Shown here: piece by piece, positions 46,082-55,225 of the stretch
Position numbering within the stretch: the first letter of the stretch is position 1
Layout of the letters: every line of letters starts with the position of its first letter
NCBI RefSeq assembly: GCF_022288725.1
Contig: NZ_JAKNTA010000002.1
Span: 177,968 to 241,967 of the forward strand
From: Kitasatospora sp. A2-31
GTDB taxonomy: Bacteria > Actinomycetota > Actinomycetes > Streptomycetales > Streptomycetaceae
Reading direction: 5' to 3'
DNA: 64,000 nucleotides
The notes under the pieces: model-generated
What the model saw: only the letters and a program-made list of their open reading frames with translations
What the model was told of the DNA's origin: nothing
Database searches by the model: none
Translations under genes and position numbers: made by a program

Positions 46082-48361
46082 TCAGTCGGCGGGATCCGTC
46101 CGGTCCAGCCCCCGCATCAGTTCGGCCACCACGGCGTGATCGCGGGTGGCGTCACGCTCGCGCTGACTCAGCACCTGCCTGCTGCCGGGCGGTATGACGG
46201 CTGCCGACCTGACGCGGCGCTCCCTCCGGGCGTCGGCGAGGCGCCGAGCCATGGCCGTGACGCGCTCGAACTCCTCCGGCAGGTCGCCCTCCGCCTCGTG
46301 GTCGACCAGGAAGCCGAGCAGTTCCTCGATCACGTCGAGATGCCCGTCCGTGAGACGGTCCTCGGTGAGTCCGGCCAGTTCCCGCAGCTCGTCCAGGGCT
46401 GCCTCCAGCAGGCTCTCCTCCAGCGCCGGGTCGTCCAGCGCGTTCGCCGACAGGCGCTCGGCGAGGTCCATGGCGTTGCCCCAGCCGCCGGCCGCGAGAC
46501 AGTCCTGGACCGCGTCGCGGATGCGCTCGTCCACCATCGCGCCGAACCGCTCGGCATGCTCCCGGGGGATCAGCGGGCTGTACCGCATCGCCTCGGCGAG
46601 CGCGGCGAGGTGCTCGTCGGGGCTGGTCCAGTAGACGCGGTCCCGCGTCTGTTCCAGCACGATCGCCGCGACCGGACCCGCGTCCAGCAGCTCGGCCGCC
46701 TCCAGCGCCCACTGCAAGTGCGCCGCGAGGCCGTAGTCCTCGGCGGAGAGGGAAACCTCGACGGTGTCCAAGGTGCTGCGCACGGCGTCGGCCAATGACT
46801 CCGGCGCTGCCCGGAGCTGTTCGCGGATGGCGCCGCCGTCGGGCAGCCGGGCCGCCTCGATGATCCGGTAGAGCTGCCGAGCGTCGACGAAGGCGGCGAG
46901 CAACGCGGGGATCCGGGTCCGGCCGGCGTTGAGGTGGAGACGCAGGTAGTCGGCGATCGACGGGTTGTGGAAGGCGGCCTTCCCGCCGTCGAGGGTCACC
47001 ATCGTGCCCTCCAGGACCTGCAGCGCCCGCCGGAAGAGCCGGCCGTCGGCGTCCCGGTCCAGTTCCCTGCGGTACCACGACCACGACTCCTCCAGTTCCG
47101 ACAGCGTGGCCGTCTGGAGGGTGAGGAGCACTTCGAGCAGGTGGACGGCCTCGTCGGTGAGCTCGTGCTCGACGATCCGCTCCCAGATCCGCTGCGGATC
47201 GTCGAGGTTCGCCAACACGGCCGCAGGAACGTCCTGCTCCCGCCGGGCGGCCAGCCGCAACGTCTCCTCGATCAGCCGGGGATTGAAGTTCCGGTGCGTG
47301 ACGACCGGCTGCCAGACGGCCCGGTCGGCGAAGCAGCGCTTCTGCGCCGGGGGTACCGCGGAGTTGTGGACGTGGTTGTAGAGGATCTGCCCGCGGATCC
47401 GGAGCCCCAGGTCGGTCAGGTGGATCACGCTCGCGGCCTCGGTGACGTCCGCCGCCGCGAGGCGGTCGTGCCTGAGCCGGGCGTGTTCCAGGATGTAGTC
47501 GCGGGTGGTCATGATGAGCGCTTTGCCCGGTGTCTCCCGGATCTCGCGGACGACGGCGAGCAGCCGGGAGTCCTCGTTCTTGTTCAGCGGTGACTCCAGC
47601 GTCGTCTGGCCGAGGAAGTCGTCGTAGAGGAAGACCTGCGGGATGCCGTCGAGCCAGAGCGCGCCGACCTCGTCGATGTCCTGCGAGACCTCGTGCAGCT
47701 CGTAGCCGTTGCCCATGAGCCAGGCCGAGAGCATGAGCGCGACCGTGGTCTTCCCCACCCCCGGGATGCCCGCGACGACGCAGACCCGCTGCTCGTCCAG
47801 GACCTGCTTCGCCCGCTCGAAGCCCTCGTGCGGGACGAACGTCTCCGCGACCCGTGGCAGCCGCCTGCGGAGCCAGGAGGACCGCAGGTGCCGCTCCTGG
47901 TGGAGCACCGTCTGCAGGACGGTGGTGCTGCTCAACCAGAGCCGGAAGTGCCGCCGGACCAGCGCCGGCCGGTTGCGCAGCTCCGCGACGATCTCGTCCA
48001 CGCCGTGGATGTCGCCGGTGCTGCGGATGAAGGGGGCGAAGGCGTCGCGGAGCCGCTCCTTGCCGTCGACGGTCAGGCCCACCGTGGTGGCGATGACGTA
48101 CCGGTCGGGCTTGAGCCGAGCGACCTTCGGCAGCTCCTCCCGGACCAGGCGTCGGATCAGCCCGTTCTGGTCGCCGCGCTGCCAGTGCTTGCACTGCACG
48201 ACGGTGGACGCGCCGGCGGCGTCGGTGTGCCGGAGGTCGATGCCCTGGTCCCGGCCGCGCGGGAAGAGCTCCAGCGGAACGCCGAGGAGTTCACCGAAGA
48301 GGTCGCGGCAGACCAGCTCGAAGTCGTGGTCCGTCAGCCGCCCCAGATCGAAGGAGTCCAT
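46082..48361 (-). CDS. Mrr-like restriction endonuclease fused to a STAND NTPase (nSTAND3-like)
   Basis: A 759-residue protein, candidate anti-phage defence factor. Residues about 8-125 are a Mrr_cat-type nuclease: FELVCRDLFGELLG, RGRDQGIDLRHTD (Asp42), STVVQCKHWQ (QxK, Gln56, Lys58). Residues about 175-345 are a P-loop NTPase: Walker A GIPGVGKTT (198-206), Walker B VFLYDDFLG (Asp247, Asp248), ALIMTTRDYIL as sensor. The winged-helix region and about 350 residues of helical repeats follow, typical of a STAND sensor arm. The architecture matches the nSTAND3 group and recalls Avs-type sensors, but is about half their size. No methylase is adjacent, so it is not a classic restriction system. No partner gene evident. 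Confidence 0.85.
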   Translation of the reverse strand: MDSFDLGRLTDHDFELVCRDLFGELLGVPLELFPRGRDQGIDLRHTDAAGASTVVQCKHWQRGDQNGLIRRLVREELPKVARLKPDRYVIATTVGLTVDGKERLRDAFAPFIRSTGDIHGVDEIVAELRNRPALVRRHFRLWLSSTTVLQTVLHQERHLRSSWLRRRLPRVAETFVPHEGFERAKQVLDEQRVCVVAGIPGVGKTTVALMLSAWLMGNGYELHEVSQDIDEVGALWLDGIPQVFLYDDFLGQTTLESPLNKNEDSRLLAVVREIRETPGKALIMTTRDYILEHARLRHDRLAAADVTEAASVIHLTDLGLRIRGQILYNHVHNSAVPPAQKRCFADRAVWQPVVTHRNFNPRLIEETLRLAARREQDVPAAVLANLDDPQRIWERIVEHELTDEAVHLLEVLLTLQTATLSELEESWSWYRRELDRDADGRLFRRALQVLEGTMVTLDGGKAAFHNPSIADYLRLHLNAGRTRIPALLAAFVDARQLYRIIEAARLPDGGAIREQLRAAPESLADAVRSTLDTVEVSLSAEDYGLAAHLQWALEAAELLDAGPVAAIVLEQTRDRVYWTSPDEHLAALAEAMRYSPLIPREHAERFGAMVDERIRDAVQDCLAAGGWGNAMDLAERLSANALDDPALEESLLEAALDELRELAGLTEDRLTDGHLDVIEELLGFLVDHEAEGDLPEEFERVTAMARRLADARRERRVRSAAVIPPGSRQVLSQRERDATRDHAVVAELMRGLDRTDPAD

Positions 48362-48447
48362 CTACCGCTTCCAGGAGAGCCACCGCCGGGACGGGGTCGC
48401 CCCGGCGGTGGCATTCTTCCGGAAGGGTCGGACAGCCGGGGAAGGGC

Positions 48448-49932
48448 TCAGAGGACCGGCGGCCGCCGGGCGGACGGGAAGGCGGGCAGCGCCGGGTCGT
48501 GCAGCCAGGCGGAGAACAGGCCGTCCAGCGGTCCGCCCGCGTACCGGGCGCAGTGCGCGCGGAAGTCGGCGGTGGAGACCACGCCGTGCCGGTTGAGGAC
48601 GGCCCAGTCCTTGAGCAGGCGGAAGAAGGCCCGGTCCCCGACGGCGCAGCGCACCGCGTGGACGGTGAGGCCGCCGCGCTGGTAGACGCGGTCGTCGAAC
48701 ATCAGCTTGCGGCCCGGGTCGCCGAGCCGGAGGTCCTGCGGGAGACCGGCGAGCAGGGCGTGGGCGGCGGCGGCGCGCCTCGCGGCGGACGGGCCGCCGC
48801 TGTGCTCGGACCAGAGCCACTCGGCGTACTTGGCGAGGCCCTCGTTGAGCCAGATGTGGCTCCAGTCGGCGATCGACAGGCTGTTGCCGAACCACTGGTG
48901 CGCCAGCTCGTGGGCGATCAGGCGCTCGCGGTCCCAGCCGCCGCCCAGGTGGTTGGTGCCGAAGGTGGCGACGCCCTGGGCCTCCACCGGGACGTCCAGC
49001 TCCTCGTCCGCGACCACCACCGTGTACTCGCCGAACGGGTACGGCCCGAAGACCTCCTCGAAGAAGGTCATCATCTGCGGCTGCCGCCCGAAGTCCGCGG
49101 CGAAGCCGCCGGCCAGCCGCTCCGGCACGTGGCCGGTCTGCGGCACCGCCGGGCGCCCGGCGAGCTGCACCGGCTGGTACTGGCCGATCGAGACGGTCAC
49201 CAGGTACGTCGAGGTCGGCGCGCTCTGCTCGTACACCCAGGTCGTACTGGACGCCCTGGTGGTACGGGTGAGCAGCCGGCCGCCGATCACCACCGCGTAC
49301 GGCGACGGCGTCGTGACGGCTATCTGGTAGGTGGCCTTGTCGGCCGGCCGGTCGTTGCACGGGAACCAGGACGGCGCCCCCACCGGCTGGCTGGCCACCA
49401 GCGCGCCGTCGGTGAGCTCCTCCCAGCCGAGGCCGCCCCACGGGCTGCGCACCGGGCGCGGGTTCCCGGTGTAGTGCACCTCGACGGTGAAGGCGGCACC
49501 CGCCGTGAGCGCCTTGGCCGGGCGCACCCGCAGCTTGCCGCCGCGATGGGTGTATCGGGCGGCCTTGCCGTCCACCAGCACCCGGCCGATCCGGAACTCG
49601 GCCAGATCGAGCGCGAACTCCGCCAGCGCGGTGCCCGCGACGGCGCTCAGCCGCGCGGTCCCGCCGAGCCGGTTGGGCCCCGGCCGGTAGTCGAGCGCGA
49701 GCTCGTAGCGGTGCACCCGGTAGCGGGGATCACCGCTGTTCGGGAAGTACGGGTCCGAGCCGCCGACGGGGGACGCCGGGGTGTGCTGGTGGTTCACCGG
49801 GCGGGATTTCACCGGGTCGTGCGCTCCCTGCGAGTACGAGCTGGGGGACGGGCGGGACGTGGCGGGCGTCGCGGGGTCGGTGGGGGCGGACGGGACGGAT
49901 CCGGCGGGTGCCGGGGCGACCGGGCCGGTCAC
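48448..49932 (-). CDS. M1-family zinc aminopeptidase, candidate poly-lysine-degrading enzyme
   Basis: A 494-residue M1 metallopeptidase. Zinc ligands are HELAHQWF (His341, His345, catalytic Glu342) and Glu364 in WLNEGLAKY, exactly 19 residues after His345. The exopeptidase GAMEN-like region is around VEAQGVATFGTNH. The first 45 residues are a Pro/Ser-rich extension with no clear signal peptide. GTG 49932 overlaps the NRPS stop (GTGA), so the two are made together. Known epsilon-poly-lysine-degrading enzymes (Pld) are zinc aminopeptidases found in producers as self-protection; that role is inferred here. Confidence 0.88.
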   Translation of the reverse strand: MTGPVAPAPAGSVPSAPTDPATPATSRPSPSSYSQGAHDPVKSRPVNHQHTPASPVGGSDPYFPNSGDPRYRVHRYELALDYRPGPNRLGGTARLSAVAGTALAEFALDLAEFRIGRVLVDGKAARYTHRGGKLRVRPAKALTAGAAFTVEVHYTGNPRPVRSPWGGLGWEELTDGALVASQPVGAPSWFPCNDRPADKATYQIAVTTPSPYAVVIGGRLLTRTTRASSTTWVYEQSAPTSTYLVTVSIGQYQPVQLAGRPAVPQTGHVPERLAGGFAADFGRQPQMMTFFEEVFGPYPFGEYTVVVADEELDVPVEAQGVATFGTNHLGGGWDRERLIAHELAHQWFGNSLSIADWSHIWLNEGLAKYAEWLWSEHSGGPSAARRAAAAHALLAGLPQDLRLGDPGRKLMFDDRVYQRGGLTVHAVRCAVGDRAFFRLLKDWAVLNRHGVVSTADFRAHCARYAGGPLDGLFSAWLHDPALPAFPSARRPPVL

Positions 49933-52900
49933 GAGGTGGTCTGCCACACCTCGATCGGATTGCCCAGCCACCGGGTGTCCGCGGGAACGGACTCGGCGCG
50001 CATCACCAGGGAGGCCGGGCCCAGCGTGCTGCGCGCGCCCACCGTACTGCCGGGCAGCACGATGCCGCCCGGGCCCAGGGTGGCGCCCTCGCGGAGGACC
50101 ACAGTATCCATCCGCATGATCCGGTCGTGGAAGAGGTGGGTCTGCACCACGCAGCCCCGGTTGATGCTCACGCCGTCGCCGAGGGTGACCAGGTCGGCCT
50201 CGGGCAGCCAGTAGCTCTCGCACCAGACGCCCCGGCCGACGCCGGCGCCGAGCGCCCGCAGCCAGAGGTTGAGCACCGGGGTGCCCGGCACCGCGCCGAC
50301 CAGCCACGGCACCGCCAGCACCTCGACGAAGGTGTCGGCGAGCTCGTTGCGCCAGACGAAGCCGCTCCACAGCGGGTGCTCGACCGCCCGGAACCGGCCG
50401 ACCAGCAGCCACTTCGCGGCCACCGCGACCAGGCAGGCCGCACCGCCGGCGGCCAGCAGCACGAGGCCCGAGAGCAGCAGCGCCGCCACCGGCGACCAGG
50501 CCGCCGTCAGCCAGGAGAGCGCCGCGAGGGTCAGCGCGCCGAGCGCGCCCGACGCCAGCACCGGCAGCAGCCGGCCGAGCTCCACCAGCCCGCGGGCCCA
50601 GAGCAGCCGCGCCGGCGGCTCGTAGGTGAGGCTCTGGTCGGCCTCGTCGGCCGCCCGCGGCAGCTTCATCGGCGGCATGCCCAGGTAGGAGCTGCCCTTC
50701 TTGGCCTTCGCCGGGGTCGCGGAGAGCACGCCGACCAGGCCGCGCTTGGGCACCGAGCGGCCCGGCGCGGTCATCCCGGAGTTGCCGAGGAAGGCCCGCT
50801 CGCCGACCTTCGCCTCGCCGAGCCGCACCCAGCCACCGCCCAGCTCGTACGGGGCGATCAGGGTGTCGTCGGCCAGGAAGGCGCCGTCGCCGACGGTGGT
50901 CAGGCTCGGCAGCGCCAGCACCGTGGAGACCTCGGCGCCGCGGCCGACCTTCATGCCCAGCGCCCGCAGCCACAGCGGCGTGACCAGTCCGGCGTACAGC
51001 GGGAACAGGACCTCGCGGGCCTGGTCCATCAGCTGGGTCACCGTCCAGGCCTGCCAGCCGATCCGCCCGTGCAGCGGGTGCGTCCCCGGTGCCAGCCCGG
51101 TGCTCAGCAGCCGGACGGCCGCGACGAGCTGCGCCGCGTAGACCGCGCCGTAGGCGAGGGTGGCCGGCAGCAGACCGAGCAGGGCAGCGCCGAGCGCGGC
51201 GGCGAGCCCCTCGCCCGGGTGGACGAAGCGGCTCAGCACGGCCAGCCCGGCGATCGCCGGAAGCACGGGGAGCAGGCCCAGCGCGGCGCCGCTCGCGCCG
51301 TAGAGCGCGGCCCAGCGGGCCCGGCGGTGCGGGCGCTCCTTGGGCCAGGTGCGCTCGGCGCGGCCCAGTTTGACGGCGGGCGCACCGCCCCAGCGCTGTC
51401 CGGTCGGGACGTGCCCGGTGACGCTGGAGCCGGCGACGACCTGGGCCCGCTTGCCGATCCGGGCGCCGGGCAGCAGCGTCGACCGGGTGCCGACCACCGC
51501 GGCGGAGCCGACCTTGACCTGGCCGACCTCGAGCCGGTCGCCGTCCAGCCAGTAGCCGCAGAGGTCGACCTCGGCCTCCACTGCGCAGCCCCGGCCGAGC
51601 TTGAGCATGCCGGTCACCGGCGGCAGGGAGTGCAGGTCCACCTCCGGACCGACCTTGGCGCCGAGCGCCCGGGCGTAGCGGGTCAGCCACGCGCCGGAGA
51701 GCGACGTGGCCCCGCTGGCCTCCGCGAGCCGCTCGGCCGCCCAGAGCCGCAGGTGGGTGGAGCCGCCGCGCGGGTAGCTGCCGGGGCGCAGGCCGCGCAG
51801 CAGCAGCCGGGCGCCGCCGGCCCCGATCGCGAGGCGGCCCGCCGGGCTGAAGAGCGCCAGCGCGCCCGCGCCGACCGCCCACCAGGAGGCGGTGGGCGCC
51901 CACGGGTAGTCGCCGAACCAGGAGAGCACGTTGCCGAGCGCCACCAGCGCGACGCTCCAGCGCAGCCCGACCACGGTGAAGAGCGGGATCAGCAGGAGCA
52001 GCTGGAGCAGCTTGGCCCGGGTGGGCACCGGCGCGACGGTCCGTGCCTCGCCGCCCTGCGCTGCGGTGCGTTCCAGGTGGCGGGCGAGCTTGCGCAGCGT
52101 CGGCTGCTGGTAGAGGTCCAGCACGGCGACGTTGGGGTAGCGGGTGCGCAGCAGCGTGGTCAGCCGGGCGGCGGCCAGGCTGCCGCCGCCGATGGCGAAG
52201 AAGTCCTCGCGCGGCCCGCTCACCGGCACCCCGAGGATCTCGGTCCACTGCTCGGCCAGCCAGGCCTCGGTGCCGTAGAGCTGCTCGGTCGGGCCGGCCG
52301 TGTCCAGATCGGGCAGCGGCCAGGGCAGGGCGTTGCGGTCGACCTTGCCGGAGGTGCGGGTGGGCAACGAGTCGACCGGGGCGAGCAGCGGCACCAGGGC
52401 GGCGGGCAGCTCGGCGCGCAGCCGCTCGACGGCGGCCTCGCGGTCCCATCCGTCCTTGGTGACCAGGTAGCCGACCAGCAGTTGGTTGCCGCCGCGCGCG
52501 GTCCGGACGGCGGCCGCCGCACCGGCGACGCCGGGCAGCGCCTGCAGGGCGGCGTCGACCTCGCCGAGCTCGATCCGGCGCCCGCCGAGCTTGATCTGCT
52601 CGTCGGCGCGCCCCAGGAAGAGCAGACCGGCCGGGTCGGCCTGGACGAGGTCGCCGCTGCGGTAGGCGCGCTCCCAGCCGAGCGACGGCAGCGGGGCGTA
52701 CTTCTCGGCGTCCTTCTCCGGGTCCAGGTAGCGGGCCAGGCCGACGCCGCCGATCACCAGCTGGCCGGTGGCGCCCGCGGCGACCGGCTCGCCGGCCTCG
52801 TCGACCACGGCGAGGTCCCAGCCGTCCAGCGGCAGGCCGATCCGGACCGGGCCGTCGCCGGTCAGCAGCGCCGCGCAGGCGACCACGGTGGCCTCGGTCG

Positions 52901-53966
52901 GCCCGTAGGTGTTCCAGACCTCGCGGCCCTCGGTGACCAGCCGCTGAACCAGCTCGGGCGGGCATGCCTCGCCGCCGAAGATCAGCAGCCGGACCTCGTT
53001 CAGCGCCTCGGCCGGCCAGAGCGCCGCCAGCGTCGGCACGGTCGAGACGACGGTGATCTCCTGCTCGGCCAGCCAAGGGCCGAGGTCGGCACCGCTGCGC
53101 ACCTGGGAGCGGGGGACGGGCACCAGGCAGGCGCCGTGGCGCCAGGCGAGCCACATCTCCTCGCAGGAGGCGTCGAAGGCGACGGAGAGACCGGCCATGA
53201 CGCGGTCGCCGGGGCCGATCGGCTCGTCCTGGAGGAAGAGCGCGGCCTCGGCGTCGACGAAGGCGGCCGCGTTGCGGTGGGTGACGGCGACGCCCTTGGG
53301 GCGGCCGGTGGAGCCGGAGGTGAAGATGATCCAGGCGTCGTCCGCCGGGGTCGGCCGGCCCGCGGTGGTGGCGGGGCGCGACGGCCCGATGGCGGTGAGT
53401 GATCGGTCGGCGCCGAGAACGGCGCCGACGGCGGCCTCCTCGAAGACCAGCTGGGCGCGCTCGTCCGGGTCTTCGGCATCCACCGGGACGTAGGCCGCCC
53501 CGGCGGCCAGCACGGCGAGGATGGCAACGTAGAGGTCGTTGGTGCCGGAGGGGACGCGGATGCCGACCCGGTCGCCGGTGCCGATCCCGGCGGCGGCGAG
53601 CCGGCGGCGCAGCTGCTCGACCTCGGCGGCGAGCGCCCGGTAGCTGAGCACGGTGCGGCCGTCGTCCAGTGCCGCCTCGTGGGGGTGGCTGCGGACCGTG
53701 GCGTCCAGGACGTCGACCAGGGTGCGTGGGCCGGGGGCCTGCCGACCGGGGAACAGCGCGCGTGCGGGTTGGGCGGCCTCGGCGGGCTCGGCGGGTGCTT
53801 CGGCTCCGGCCGGGGCTGCGACTGCTGTGCCTGCCGTGACTGCCGCGGGTGCGGTGACTGCCGCGGGTGCCGCGCACCCCGCCGGGGTCGCGGCCGGCCC
53901 GGCGTCGGGGGCCTGCGGTGCCTGCGGCGCCTGCTCCGTCTGGGTCTGGCTCGGTTCAGCTGTCAT
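49929..53966 (-). CDS. pls: Poly-epsilon-lysine-synthetase-like NRPS with membrane domain
   Basis: A 1,345-residue single-module synthetase. After a 90-residue Ala/Pro-rich leader come an adenylation domain (about 95-570: A3 FTSGSTGRPKG, A5 NTYGPTE, A7 YRSGDL, A10 TSGKVDRNALPW), a thiolation domain (IGGGSL, Ser596), and about 700 residues with six hydrophobic segments separating three soluble domains. No thioesterase or normal condensation domain. This is the layout of epsilon-poly-L-lysine synthetase of Streptomyces albulus, which polymerises lysine iteratively. By eye, substrate positions read D-A-E-S-I-G-T-V-V, which I believe is close to known Pls. Product could be another cationic homopolymer. 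Start ATG 53966 has GAGGAG 12 bases upstream. Confidence 0.9.
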   Translation of the reverse strand: MTAEPSQTQTEQAPQAPQAPDAGPAATPAGCAAPAAVTAPAAVTAGTAVAAPAGAEAPAEPAEAAQPARALFPGRQAPGPRTLVDVLDATVRSHPHEAALDDGRTVLSYRALAAEVEQLRRRLAAAGIGTGDRVGIRVPSGTNDLYVAILAVLAAGAAYVPVDAEDPDERAQLVFEEAAVGAVLGADRSLTAIGPSRPATTAGRPTPADDAWIIFTSGSTGRPKGVAVTHRNAAAFVDAEAALFLQDEPIGPGDRVMAGLSVAFDASCEEMWLAWRHGACLVPVPRSQVRSGADLGPWLAEQEITVVSTVPTLAALWPAEALNEVRLLIFGGEACPPELVQRLVTEGREVWNTYGPTEATVVACAALLTGDGPVRIGLPLDGWDLAVVDEAGEPVAAGATGQLVIGGVGLARYLDPEKDAEKYAPLPSLGWERAYRSGDLVQADPAGLLFLGRADEQIKLGGRRIELGEVDAALQALPGVAGAAAAVRTARGGNQLLVGYLVTKDGWDREAAVERLRAELPAALVPLLAPVDSLPTRTSGKVDRNALPWPLPDLDTAGPTEQLYGTEAWLAEQWTEILGVPVSGPREDFFAIGGGSLAAARLTTLLRTRYPNVAVLDLYQQPTLRKLARHLERTAAQGGEARTVAPVPTRAKLLQLLLLIPLFTVVGLRWSVALVALGNVLSWFGDYPWAPTASWWAVGAGALALFSPAGRLAIGAGGARLLLRGLRPGSYPRGGSTHLRLWAAERLAEASGATSLSGAWLTRYARALGAKVGPEVDLHSLPPVTGMLKLGRGCAVEAEVDLCGYWLDGDRLEVGQVKVGSAAVVGTRSTLLPGARIGKRAQVVAGSSVTGHVPTGQRWGGAPAVKLGRAERTWPKERPHRRARWAALYGASGAALGLLPVLPAIAGLAVLSRFVHPGEGLAAALGAALLGLLPATLAYGAVYAAQLVAAVRLLSTGLAPGTHPLHGRIGWQAWTVTQLMDQAREVLFPLYAGLVTPLWLRALGMKVGRGAEVSTVLALPSLTTVGDGAFLADDTLIAPYELGGGWVRLGEAKVGERAFLGNSGMTAPGRSVPKRGLVGVLSATPAKAKKGSSYLGMPPMKLPRAADEADQSLTYEPPARLLWARGLVELGRLLPVLASGALGALTLAALSWLTAAWSPVAALLLSGLVLLAAGGAACLVAVAAKWLLVGRFRAVEHPLWSGFVWRNELADTFVEVLAVPWLVGAVPGTPVLNLWLRALGAGVGRGVWCESYWLPEADLVTLGDGVSINRGCVVQTHLFHDRIMRMDTVVLREGATLGPGGIVLPGSTVGARSTLGPASLVMRAESVPADTRWLGNPIEVWQTTS

Positions 53967-54037
53967 GGCAGCCGTGCGCTCCTCGTCCTGGCCCCTCGGT
54001 TCCGCCGGTTTCCGGCCCTTGGGGGCGGTGGGAGCAC

Positions 54038-54062
54038 TCACCCGGTTCGTTCGGTCGGGTGA
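54038..54062. promoter_or_regulatory. Inverted repeat TCACCCG-N11-CGGGTGA
   Basis: Perfect 7-bp arms at 54038-54044 and 54056-54062, 72-96 bases upstream of the synthetase start. Candidate binding site for a dimeric regulator close to the promoter. Confidence 0.55.
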
Positions 54063-54166
54063 TCCCACTCCGGGGCCGGAGCAGACAACCCGACCGATGG
54101 TACCTCGGGGCGGTGAACCGGAAGCTGTCCGACACTCCGCTCAACTCGCCCCTGGGCAACCCGATC

Positions 54167-54242
54167 TGACGACACGTCAGGCAGCAACTGAGCCTTCGTG
54201 AATCGATGGTGACGGAGTGTCAGCCATTTTGACGGGCCGTCA
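54167..54242. promoter_or_regulatory. Three copies of palindrome TGACG-N3-CGTCA
   Basis: TGACGacaCGTCA at 54167-54179 (flanked by a further matching C and G), TGACGgagTGTCA at 54210-54222 (one mismatch) and TGACGggcCGTCA at 54230-54242. Centres are 43 and 20 bp apart, close to whole helical turns, so bound dimers would lie on the same face. Confidence 0.7.
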
Positions 54243-54358
54243 GGTTCGGTTTCGGATTGTGGTCCACGCCACACCGGAGCGGTACTCCCTCCGGGTGGCG
54301 GCCGCCCGGATCGCCCGTTCCGGGCTACTCCGGGCGGCTGCCGGCGCGCCGCTGCGGA

Positions 54359-55225
54359 TCAGCGGAAACGGGCGAGGTGCTCGCGCAGGAATGCCTCCAG
54401 GGTACGCGGAGCGCGTCCGAGCAGGCGGTTGACCGAGCCGTCGGGGCGCTCCGGACGGTCCACCGCGAGCCGCTGGATCTCGACCACGTGGGCGGCCAGC
54501 CACTCGGGCATCCCGGCCCGGTGGACCAGGTGCGCGTGCAGTTCCGCGGGCGGCAGGTCGATGTACCGGACGGGCCGCCCGAGCAGTGCGCCGAGGAGCG
54601 CGGCGAGCTCCGGATAGCTGTACGCGCGCCCGCCGGTCAGCTCGTACGTCCGGCCGGCGTGCTCGGGTCGGATCAGCACCGCGGCTGCGGCGTCCCCGAT
54701 GTCCCGGCAGTCGATGTAGTTGCAGGGTGCGGTGCCCATGGCGCCGTGGATCATCCCGGCTGCGGCGATGCCCGGGGCGAGGAGCAGGAGCTTCTGCATG
54801 AACGCGTACGGCCGCAGCACCGTCGCGGTGACGCCCGAGGCGCGCAGGTGCTGCTCGACCAGGTGGTGGCCGCGCGAGACGGCGACCGGCGAGTCCGGCT
54901 CGGCGGCCGGTGCGGAGACCTTGACGATGTGCTCGACGCCGGCGTCCGCGGCCGCGTCGATGGCGCGCAGCTCGTGTTCGACCTGCTGCGGACCGTTGGC
55001 CATGGTGAGGAGGAGCCCGCTGGCGCCGCGGAAGGCCGCCCGCAGGGAGTCCGGGTCGCCCGCGTCGGCGTACACCGGTTCGACCAGGGCGCGGGTGTGG
55101 TCGTCCAGGCCGGCCAGGAGCCGGCCGGGGTCGCGACTGAGGGCGCGGGCCGGGACGCCGAGTCGGGCCAGGCTGTCGAGGGTGGCACCGCCGGTGGCGC
55201 CGGTGGCGCCCATGATGACGATCAT
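54359..55225 (-). CDS. NmrA/SDR-type NAD(P)-binding oxidoreductase
   Basis: A 288-residue atypical short-chain dehydrogenase. The nucleotide loop is MIVIMGATGATGGATLDSLARLG (GxxGxxG), followed by ARALSRDPGRL. It has no YxxxK catalytic pair, as in NmrA-like quinone reductases or redox sensors (QOR2, azoreductase-like). AGAGAGG lies 9 bases before the ATG. It follows a small membrane protein gene and a MarR gene on the same strand and may be induced by the same ligand. Confidence 0.88.
   Translation of the reverse strand: MIVIMGATGATGGATLDSLARLGVPARALSRDPGRLLAGLDDHTRALVEPVYADAGDPDSLRAAFRGASGLLLTMANGPQQVEHELRAIDAAADAGVEHIVKVSAPAAEPDSPVAVSRGHHLVEQHLRASGVTATVLRPYAFMQKLLLLAPGIAAAGMIHGAMGTAPCNYIDCRDIGDAAAAVLIRPEHAGRTYELTGGRAYSYPELAALLGALLGRPVRYIDLPPAELHAHLVHRAGMPEWLAAHVVEIQRLAVDRPERPDGSVNRLLGRAPRTLEAFLREHLARFR

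Larger units (their letters stand above)
53967..54358. other. Regulatory region upstream of the poly-lysine synthetase
   Basis: No gene. It contains an inverted repeat at 54038-54062 and three TGACG-N3-CGTCA palindromes at 54167-54242. AT content is locally raised at 54185-54260. Confidence 0.7.

Noticed and set aside
46082..48361. Type IV or type II restriction enzyme with methylase partner
   Set aside because: No methyltransferase or specificity gene is adjacent, and the STAND NTPase part is unlike McrBC or type I motors.
49929..53966. Ordinary NRPS module of a multimodular peptide cluster
   Set aside because: No condensation HHxxxDG motif, no thioesterase and no further modules; membrane segments with tandem soluble domains fit a poly-amino-acid synthetase instead.
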